From Phragmites australis (Eukaryota > Streptophyta > Magnoliopsida > Poales > Poaceae), in NCBI RefSeq assembly GCF_958298935.1, contig NC_084941.1, positions 13,986,001 through 14,050,000 of the forward strand: a DNA stretch of 64,000 nucleotides, written 5' to 3'. Under the pieces are notes generated by a model. That model saw only the letters and a program-made list of their open reading frames with translations, did no database searches and was not told the DNA's origin. This document shows, one piece after another, positions 56,145 through 64,000 of the stretch. Numbering within the stretch: the first letter of the stretch is position 1; each line of letters starts with the position of its first letter. A program made the translations under genes and the position numbers.

Positions 56145-57513
56145 TTTTGCTATCTTGGCAAAAAAAGAACTGCAGGGTCGACAACAGGTGCAGAAATTGC
56201 GGAACAATTTTGGGAGTACATCTACTTCACGAGTACCACCGGGACAAGCAACAACATTCCCTTCTACATCTACACGATCTGCTGCCCCCTCCTCCAACAC
56301 TCGGGCGCGTTCAGCAGGAGCACCACAACCATCACGTGAGGTGAGTAAATCTATTGTTTTGCAGGATTCAATGCCACGCTCTTCTTCAGGTGCAGCTACC
56401 ACGGGTCGTACAACGGGCATTGTGTGCCGTCGCTGCCAAGGTATTGGCCACGTCATGTACGATTGCCCAAGCCAGCGAGCATACTCCGCAACAGCAGATG
56501 GTGGATATGTTAGTCATAGTGATGTCGAGGAAGAATATGCATTTGAAGCTAATCTTGCAGCCGATCATGACATGGATAGTGAGGGGGAGGAGATTAGTGG
56601 TACCGCTGCCACGAAGAGTTATGCCGCACGCACCTTCATTGTGAAGCGAGTTTTGAGTTCTCAAATGGGGCAAGCGGAGCAGCTACAACGCCATAATCTA
56701 TTCCAGACATTCCTCATTGTCAAAGATGCACGTGTTCGTACCATAATTGATGGCGGGAGTTGCAACAACCTCTTGAGCTCCGATCTTGTGAAGAATCTTT
56801 CCTTGCCAACACGTGCACATCCTCATCCATACTACATTCAGTGGTTCAATAACAGCGATAAGGTTAAGGTAACACAATCTGCGAGAGTACATTTTTCTAT
56901 TGGTTCCTACCATGATTATGCTGATTTTGATGTAGTGCCTATGCAAGCATGTTCACTTTTGTTAGGCCGTCCTTGGGAATTTGATACCGATGCTACACAC
57001 CATGGTAGAAGTAATAAATACTCTCTCATGCACAAGGGAAAGAAAATCTCTTTGCTTCCTTTGACACCTGCTGAAATTGTGCAATGTGATAAAGCTTTAG
57101 CTGAAAAAGAAAAGAAAGAATTTGTTTTGGAATCTGAAAATCAGCAAGTAGCTCAATCTGTTTTTCCACCTAAGAAAGAGAAGAACACACCTAGGTCCGA
57201 AAGCATTAAGTTAAAGGGTGGTGTTATGCTTGCTACTAAATCTGACCTTGCTGAAATTCAAGATAATGATACTTTGTGCTATGCTTTCATATGCAAAGAG
57301 GTTTTATTTTCAATTGATGATATACCTAGCTCTTTGCCTGCTGCTGTCACTAACCTTTTGCAGGAGTATAAGGATGTCTTTCCAGCTGAGATACCCCCAG
57401 GGCTACCACCATTGAGAGGGATAGAGCACCAAATAGATTTGATCCCGGGAGCGACTTTGCCACACCGCGCTGCATATAGGACCAATCCGGAGGAGACTAA
57501 GGAAATTCAGTGA
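56137..57513 (+). pseudogene. CRM-B zinc knuckle and protease
   Basis: An open frame of 458 codons. A Ser/Thr/Pro-rich linker is followed by the knuckle C-R-R-C-Q-G-I-G-H-V-M-Y-D-C, the protease active site [16 protein letters not shown], then MQACSLLLGRPWEFDTDATH and the pre-RT segment (YKDVFPAEIPPGLPPLRGIE). It ends at TGA 57511-57513 where CGA (Arg) is expected ([10 protein letters not shown]); the RT frame continues in phase. One CpG transition thus separates it from RT. Confidence 0.88.
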
Positions 57514-58566
57514 CAAGTCCAAGACCTTTTGGACCGTGGGTACGTACGAGAGAGCCTTAGTCCTTGTGCTGTTCCTGTTCTTTTGGTTCCTAAGAAAGAT
57601 GGTAGATGGCGCATGTGTGTTGATTGTAGAGCCATTAATAATATCACAATAAGGTATCGTCACCCTATTCCTAAGCTAGATGACATGCTTGATGAGTTGA
57701 GTAGTTCTATTATTTTCACGAAAATTGACTTGCGTAGTGGTTACCAAAGAATGAAATTGGGAGATGAATGGAAAACTGCTTTCAAAACTAAGTTCGGTCT
57801 ATATGAGTGGTTAGTGATGCCTTTTGGTTTAACTAATGCCCCTATCACATTCATGAGATTGATGAATGAGGTTTTACGTGCTTTCATAGGAAGATTTGTG
57901 GTGGTGTACTTTGATGATATTTTGATCTATAGCAAGTCACATGAAGAACACATTGATCATCTACGTGCTGTTTTTACTGCTTTGAGAGAGGCACGTTTGT
58001 TTGCTAACCTTGACAAGTGCACCTTTTGCACGAATAGAGTTGCTTTTCTTGGCTATGTTGTTACTCTACAGGGAATTGAAGTGGATGAAGCTAAAATTGA
58101 AGCCATCAAGAGCTGGCCGACCCCTGGGACTATCACACAGGTGAGAAGCTTTTATGGCCTTGCAGGGTTCTATCGGCGTTTTGTGAGAGATTTCAGCACC
58201 ATTGCTGCCCCACTCAATGAGTTGACAAAGAAGGGCGTTCCGTTCCAATGGGGGCCAGCACAAGAACAAGCTTTTAATACGCTGAAAGATAAGCTTACGC
58301 ATGCACCTCTACTCCAACTTCCGGACTTTGGTAAGACTTTTGAGTTAGAATGTGATGCTAGTGGCATTGGAATTGGAGGAGTGCTACTACAAGGAGGTAA
58401 ACCCGTTGCTTATTTTAGTGAGAAATTGAATGGGGCATCTCTTAATTATTCGACTTATGATAAGGAGTTGTATGCTTTAGTGCGAGTTTTAGAAACATGG
58501 CAACATTATCTTTGGCCCAAGGAGTTTATTATTCATTCTGATCATGAAGCTTTGAACACATATTAG
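57514..58566 (+). pseudogene. CRM-B reverse transcriptase and RNase H (first part)
   Basis: In phase with the protease ORF after the TGA. RT runs [20 protein letters not shown], then the catalytic [13 protein letters not shown] intact. A 6-bp deletion removes two residues in SGYHQIR (here SGYQR). RNase H has [17 protein letters not shown] and DHEAL, then a shift near 58556 ends the frame at NTY-stop. Confidence 0.88.
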
Positions 58567-59488
58567 AAGCCAAGCCAAACTGAAATTACGTCATGCTAAA
58601 TGGGTTGAATTTATAGAGTCGTTTCCTTATATCATTAAACACAAGAAAGGTAAAGACAATGTCATTGCAGATGCGTTATCTAGACGTTATACCATGTTGT
58701 CCCAACTCGATCATAAGATTTTTGGTTTAGAAACAATTAAAGGATTATATGCTACTGATTTGGACTTTAAAGATGCTTTCGAACATTGTAAAGAAGGAAG
58801 AACTTGGAATAAATATGTGCTGAATGATGGATTACTATACCGTGCTAACAGGCTATGCATCCCAGCTAGCTCTATTCGCCTATTGTTCTTGCAGGAAGCG
58901 CATGGAGGTGGTTTGATGGGACATTTTGGAGTGAAGAAGACCGAGGATGTACTGGCTACTCACTTCTTTTGGCCTAAGATGAGGCGCGACGTCGAGCGCT
59001 ACGTGGCACGCTGCACTACTTGCAATAAAGCTAAGTCTCGCTTGAACCCACATGGACTTTATATGCCTCTTCTTGTTCCTAGTGTGCCTTGGGAGGATAT
59101 TTCTATGGATTTTATTTTAGGATTACCTAGGACCAAGAGGGGGAGGGATAGTATATTTGTCGTTGTGGATCGTTTTTCAAAAATGGTACATTTTATACCT
59201 TGTCACAAGAGCGATGATGCTACAAACATAGCTGATTTGTTTTTCAGGGAAATCATTCGCTTGCATGAAGTGCCTAACAACATTGTTTCGGATCGTGATG
59301 CAAAATTTTTGAGCCACTTTTGGAGGACACTTTGGAATAAACTTGGGACAAAGCTGCTATTTTTGACGACATGTCACCCTCAAACCGACGGACAAACGGA
59401 GGTTGTGAACCGCACATTATCCACCATGTTGCGGGCTGTTTTGAAGAAAAAATTTGAGGATGTGGGAAGAGTGTCTACCCCATATTGA
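58560..59488 (+). pseudogene. CRM-B RNase H end and integrase core
   Basis: After the shift the frame reads [20 protein letters not shown], then [11 protein letters not shown], then the integrase zinc finger ([10 protein letters not shown]...CTTC) and catalytic triad D (SMDFILGLP), D (VSDRDAKF), E (QTEVVNR), all kept. Another indel near 59455 ends this frame. Confidence 0.88.
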
Positions 59489-60251
59489 GTTCGCTTACAA
59501 CAGATCAGTTCACTCCACCACCAAGGTAAGTCCGTTTCAGGTAGTGTATGGTTTTAACCCCCGTGCCCCTATTGATTTACTTCCTTTACCAACATCCGAG
59601 AAATTGAATTTTGATGCTAAGACACGTGCTGATTTGATTCTGAAAATGCATGAGTTGACTAAGCAAAATATTAAAAAGATGAATGAGAAGTATAGAACTT
59701 ATGGTAGCCAAGGTCGAAAACATATTACTTTTGAAATTGGTTATCTTGTGTGGTTACATTTGCGCAAAGATAGGTTTCCTGATTTGAGAAAGTCTAAATT
59801 GCTGCCTCGAGCTGATGGTCCTTTTAAAATTGTGGAAAAGATCAATGATAATGCATATAAGCTTGAGTTGCCTGCAGATTATGGGGTTAGTGCCACATTT
59901 AACATTTCAGATTTAAAGCCTTACTTGGGAGAAGAAGATGACATTGCGTCGAGGACGACTCCAATTCAAGAGGGGGAGGATGATGATGACATCACTCTTT
60001 CGGATACACACACACCGAGTATTCCTCCAACAATAGGTCCATTGACACGAGCTCGTGCACGTCAACTAAATCATGAGGTGAGCTCGTTCCTTAGTGTTCC
60101 TTTATATTTTTATAAGGATGGGATGCTACTGAATAATTGTGATGTATTATTACTTAGGAACATGGGAGAAGAACAGCAAGGGCGCCCAAGCCAAAGTGGA
60201 GGTCCAATCAAGTTCGAGTCCGTTTCGGAGTCCAGGACCAGCCTGTACTAA
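59454..60251 (+). pseudogene. CRM-B integrase C-terminus with CR-type tail
   Basis: It continues [20 protein letters not shown], then [19 protein letters not shown], then TFNISDLKPYLGEEDD. From 59981 it runs into the 3' LTR and encodes GPLTRARARQLNHEVSSFL and LLLRN, the CR-type tail of group A CRM elements. It ends at 60251, about 270 bp inside the LTR. Confidence 0.88.
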
Positions 60252-60889
60252 AATCGTCGCCCAGGATGCATACGGACTCCGTTTTTGACGTTCTACACAT
60301 GGTTGGAAAGCTAAGGAGATAAGCTTTCCAACGGAGCTGGTCCCATGTCTAAATTCTTTCTGAGTCAATAGGAATCGTCGAAACAAGGTGACGTCCAGAA
60401 TCTGTCAAGGTGCTGCGCTACCATCTTTTGGGCCGTTGGGCCGTGTAACGTGTTAGAGTCCATTAGGGACACGTCTAGGGGTCCTTGGCCGACCCTAGTC
60501 TTTTATATACAGTAGCCACCGCCCTAATTAGGGTTGGGTTTTTCTTAGATGTTGATTTGCACACAGTTGTGAGATTTTCGCTCTTGTTCCGGACCGACTA
60601 GGCCGCCGCAAGTGTTTGTGGAACCCCGACTTCGAGTGCTTGAATTCAATCCGCAATATTTCAGATTGCATCTTCTACGTTCTTGCTTGTGTTCTCGGTA
60701 CGCTTGCAGGGATTGAGCCTTCTTGGCGAGGTCAACCGCGCGACACGGTTGATAACCATCGGAGTTGTGGTGTAGTGATTGCAAGGGAGACGATCTGTTC
60801 GGGTCGAAGCCTTTGGATCATCAACGTCGAGTTCTTCACCCACCGACTTGTCGCTACCTATCGGAAGATCAAGCCAAAATTACTCATCA
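59981..60889 (+). repeat. CRM-B 3' LTR (909 bp)
   Basis: TGATGATGACATCACTC...ACTCATCA, preceded by the polypurine tract AAGAGGGGGAGGA. TATA box at about 60498-60510. An extra CA dinucleotide near 60010 relative to the 5' LTR. Confidence 0.92.
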
Positions 60890-63483
60890 CTTACCACCAT
60901 GTGGGCCCCGCAGAGAGCCGCCGCCTGCCCCAAGCTGGCTTGCCCTCTTCTACCTCCCGCCGGCCCCCCGTTTCGCCCCAATCGTCACGCCGATTCAAAT
61001 TCCCACCTCCCTGCACCATCACTCGCCAATTAAAGTGCATGGCCGTGATCTCCTCCCTTCATTCACTTGATTCCGGTCGTTTCTCCCTTCATTCCTCCCT
61101 CACAAATTTGGAAACCATGAAAATTATGCAATTAAATCCTCCAACCAAATTCTCTAAAATCTACCCATTTCTCTCTGTCTCTCTCTCACATATAAGCCTT
61201 CAATCTCTTTCTTTGCGATGTTCCACACTTTTTCCCCCATTTTCCCCTTCCTCTTTCTCTGGGGTTCGACCTCGGCACCGGTTCTTCTTCACCATCGGTA
61301 AGGAGCTTCCCGCTGCCACATTTCTCCTTGGTCGAGCCTCCTATGACTTCGACTCTTGTTTCTTTGGCATCGCAGGGTCTCCGGCGAAGCTTCCCGATGC
61401 TCCTTGATTCTTCTTCCACTGCCAAACGCCCCCGCACTGAGCTCGGAGCCCCGCTATCTACCATTCCCCATCACCGGCCTCCCTTGGGCCTTCTCCACTG
61501 TCGTGAAGACACGATAAAGAATCCCTGTGTTGCCCTCTCTATTGTGATCTGTTTCTCATTGCGATCCATGTCTTGTATGCAATTTTACGCTACTCCGGCG
61601 AAGACCTGTCCACCCGCCGCCGTCAGCTGCCATCCGTCGGTGCTTGCGCTGCCCGATCAAGCCATCCACCGTCCCTTTAAAACCCAGCCGCCCGATCTCA
61701 ATCTGACGGCTGAGATTAGGTACCCGTTCGAACCTCTTAATAGGCTCACCGTGGACCCGTCGACCAGCCTCTGGGCCGTGGTCCACGGGCTTGTGAACCA
61801 ATTCCACGCGATTTTTTTTGATAGAAAAATAAATCCAGTTTTGCTTTATGACATCATAACCAATATTTTCAGCACAAAATATATTCGGTTTATTCTCTAA
61901 AATTAAGTAAAATTTGTAGATTAGCCCATAGAACTTCAAAAGCTCATAAATGTTTGCTCGTAGCTCCAATTTTGGCGATTTTCACGTTCAAATGTTCATA
62001 GCATCGTTTAGAATCTTTTTATAGGGTTTTTTTTACCTAGTTTTAGTACTATTTGGTGTACTATTCTTAGTAGTTTCCCTTGTGTGTTTTTTTTTCCGAT
62101 TCATCGTTAGGAGGTGATCAGTTCGGGAATCTGCTAGATCAAGTTCTTGAAGACTTCAAAAAACCCTGAGCTGAAGGCAAGTGCCCTTGAACATCTTGCT
62201 CATATTTTAGGATTCGTGTGTAGTTGTTTCTCCTTTCCTAGCATGCTTGTCAAAAGTGGAATCCCATATTAGGGTTTACTAGCTTTTGTATGATTATTTC
62301 TTGTCACCGTTGTTGAGTCATGGTTAATGATGGGTAGATATGCTAGTGCTGTCATAGTTGAGGAAATGTTAATCTTGACTAATAATTATGCAACAAGAAT
62401 CAAGTATGTTAATTTTGTAACAATGTGGTATAGGGATCCCAACGGAATGTTTGTATGATGATGTTGTGGGAATGCACATGTGTGGGTAATGCACAGTTGG
62501 TTTGTGGTTGTTCTTATGTGGGATCCTAAGGACCGGTTCTTGAAGTATGTAACCTAGCTAAACCGCACAACCACGAGGCTTATATAGGTACGTCCTGGCC
62601 AACTAATTAGCCACCCCTTCGGTTCTGTGGTCACCAATGGGCAGTTGAGTGGCACAAGAGGTGGCTTCTGCAACGATGGAATCGTCTGTTAGTGGTGAAA
62701 CCTCAGTGGATTCCTATGGATCGGTAGGTGCTTTTTAAAGCCCTTGTAGTGAGACCCCGATTCCACACCCCGGAAGTGGGAAGCAACACCAGAATCACGA
62801 CTCGTGGGGAAAGCTGTGCAAACTCCGTAAAGTATCAAACTGATCAGATCAGTCGTGCTCATGGTCAAGAGTGGCTTGGACTTCTTCATTATTAGATGAG
62901 ATCATGGCTTGGTACGGTTGGTTGGGTAGCAGGTAATGGAATTACCTGGTGAGTTTTGGTAGTCGGATGAAATCCAATGAGTCAATCCTTTTGTTATAGT
63001 GGTGTCTTCACACTTAGTAAATAGGATACCTGTTGTTGGAGTTATTAGTTTAAAGTTTGCTTAGTGCAGTTAACCGTGTCTAACCTTTCCTTGACTTAAG
63101 CCCCATAGCATGTTTTCCCATCACTTGCGGAGTACATTTTTGTGCTCACACCCGTTGTCTCTTCTCTTGCATTCTACCGCTATTCAGAAGCCATCAATGA
63201 AGCTACTTCCTTCAATGAAGACGATTTTGATCCAGAGTTGCAGTTCTAGGCTGGTGTGCCCTCGGTTGACGCCTGTGGAAGATGTAAGACCCCCTGGTGC
63301 TGAAGCTCTCTTGTTATGTTGTGTTTTCTTTTTAGACCCTCGGGTCCCTTTGTAATAAGTTAAATACATTATTGTAATAATGACACGATGATGATACACT
63401 GATGATGTAAACGCATGCATGAAAATTGATCCTGGCATATATGTGTTGTGCCCAGTTTTATTCTTTTAAAACTAGGTGTTACC
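60890..63483 (+). repeat. Tekay 1 3' LTR, right piece
   Basis: Colinear with 37195-39651 of the 5' LTR (GC-rich block, Tekay landmark at 62810-62840, TTCATTATTAGATGAGATC region) and ends CTAGGTGTTAC(C). The open frames here are not genes. Confidence 0.9.
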
Positions 63484-64000
63484 ATCTTGCAATTGCGCTC
63501 AATCTTGTTTCTCTTGTGCACTAAGATGAGAGCATGATCTATAAGGGCCTAGAAGTTCTTGAAATCACGAGAAGCAAGATAATATTGCAGTCCATCATTC
63601 AGTCCATCCAACAAAAAGTCTTGCTTCTTCTCATCGGTATCCACATCTTCTGGTACGTACCGGGACAACTAAGTGAATTTAGTGACATACGGACTCACAT
63701 TCATTCCTCCTTGGGGTACGTGGTGGGAACAGAAGGCATTCTTGAACTCCTGCCAATTGATGCTGTCAAGTTCTTCCTGAGCAGAGACGTAGGCATCCCA
63801 CTAGTATGCTGTGGGTCCCATCAGCTGGTGTGAAGCAAACATGACTTTTCTCCCTATCTTGGCACTAACGACTTGAAGCTTCTTCTCGATTACCGAGCCA
63901 ATCATCAATGTCCATAGGTTCAATAGCATAAGAGAAGGTAGGTGGTTTAGTCCTTTGGAACTCTCCGAGCTTATCTCTAGGTTGCTGTGGCGGTGCAGGA
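63484..64000 (-). pseudogene. Tekay 2 gag, N-terminal part
   Basis: The minus strand reads FSYAIEPMDIDDWLG, then a frameshifted HQLMGPTAYWWDAYVSAQEE, then INWQEFKNAFCSHHVPQGGM, then EKKQDFLLDGLNDGLQYYL and a basic KRNKIERN end. This is the same Retrotrans_gag fold as Tekay 1. It is the upstream half of the gag seen at 36430-36816 and runs off the window. Confidence 0.8.

Larger units (their letters stand above)
53217..60889 (+). mobile_element. CRM-B: complete but decayed CRM-type chromovirus (7673 bp)
   Basis: It is inserted in the Tekay 1 3' LTR with target duplication CTTAC (53212-53216 and 60890-60894). LTRs are 907 bp (53217-54123) and 909 bp (59981-60889) and differ at about 36 positions by eye. 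The termini (T/C)GATGAGGACATCACTC...ACTCATCA are close to CRM-A and to grass CRM LTRs. The frame of gag-pol is broken by four frameshifts and one stop. It belongs to a different family from CRM-A (LTR sequences differ). Confidence 0.92.
36817..63483 (+). mobile_element. Tekay element 1 (Gypsy chromovirus) with two CRM insertions
   Basis: 5' LTR 36817-39651, tRNA-iMet primer-binding site, an extra ORF, gag, [CRM-A], pol with chromodomain, polypurine tract, and a 3' LTR split by CRM-B (52838-53216 plus 60890-63483). It is inserted in the gag of Tekay 2. The flanking 5-mers GCAGT (left) and ATCTT (right) do not match, so the target duplication is decayed or the element has recombined. The two LTRs differ by many substitutions and indels, which points to an older insertion than CRM-A or CRM-B. 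Confidence 0.85.
24742..64000 (+). mobile_element. Tat-lineage Gypsy retrotransposon, interrupted and running off the window
   Basis: The 5' LTR, a primer-binding site, gag and protease of one element can be followed on the plus strand to 29916, where the frame is cut by Tekay element 2. The rest of its pol (RT, RNase H, integrase) is not in the window and should resume beyond 64000. The coding pieces carry Tat-type motifs (for example DVFAWSLKDHLGVP). All parts contain stops. Confidence 0.75.
29917..64000 (-). mobile_element. Tekay element 2 (Gypsy chromovirus), minus strand, split and running off the window
   Basis: On the minus strand the order is gag (63484-64000, then 36430-36816 after an inserted element), protease, RT, RNase H, integrase with chromodomain, polypurine tract and 3' LTR (33206-29917). 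The 5' LTR should lie beyond 64000. It is inserted in the Tat element; the left flanking bases are CCTGA. Many stops, two catalytic-site changes and an RT deletion make it dead. Confidence 0.85.

Noticed and set aside
60616..61407. 263-codon open frame
   Set aside because: It crosses the CRM-B LTR/Tekay LTR junction (60889), so it is a chance fusion of two LTRs.
1..64000. Bacterial-type operons, rRNA, tRNA or plastid insertions
   Set aside because: None recognised; everything identifiable is plant repeat DNA.

Overview
This window looks like plant nuclear DNA made almost entirely of nested transposable elements. I recognise no ordinary host gene, no tRNA or rRNA gene and no CRISPR array. The mix points to a grass: two full-length CRM-type chromoviruses plus a CRM-type solo LTR, Tekay-type chromoviruses with long LTRs that begin and end in TGTAACACC/GGTGTTACA-like termini, a Sirevirus-like Copia gag, a Tat-lineage Gypsy, and a CACTA transposon. 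A panicoid grass is plausible but unproven. Two or three CRM-type insertions within 30 kb suggest centromeric or pericentromeric heterochromatin.

Left part (1-10.1 kb): a minus-oriented Tekay-type LTR cut by the window edge (1-2635), then a Sirevirus-like Copia fragment (LTR 2636-4707, PBS, decayed gag to about 6600), a short 16-bp-period repeat, about 1.6 kb without recognisable content, a Mutator-like MITE (8522-9425) and a foldback element (9535-9946).

Middle (10.16-24.4 kb): a long palindromic element with arms of about 585 bp. Its left arm is split by a 12.1-kb CACTA transposon (10312-22417). The CACTA carries a decayed TNP2 transposase that lacks its catalytic core, a small intact ORF with an RNase H1 N-terminal (hybrid-binding) domain plus a transmembrane tail, and a decayed second ORF of the Ptta/En/Spm type with a Ulp1-like part. 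A Tekay-type solo LTR with perfect target duplication sits in the second ORF. A second palindromic element follows (23872-24435).

Right part (24.7-64 kb): one stack of nested retrotransposons. A Tat-lineage Gypsy (+) is interrupted by a Copia solo LTR (26615-28328) and by Tekay element 2 (-, from 29917). The LTR of Tekay 2 holds a CRM-type solo LTR (31733-32630). The gag of Tekay 2 is split by Tekay element 1 (+, 36817-63483). Tekay 1 contains CRM-A (-, 42012-49437, at its gag/pol boundary) and CRM-B (+, 53217-60889, in its 3' LTR). The window ends inside the gag of Tekay 2, so the rest of Tekay 2 and then the rest of the Tat element should follow to the right.

CRM-A is young (two 892-bp LTRs differing at about six sites) and nearly intact. 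All other coding regions are broken, largely by C-to-T/G-to-A changes that turn Gln, Arg and Trp codons into stops, as expected for methylated, silenced repeats. The only open, non-retroelement ORF that looks preserved is the RNase H1-domain protein inside the CACTA.
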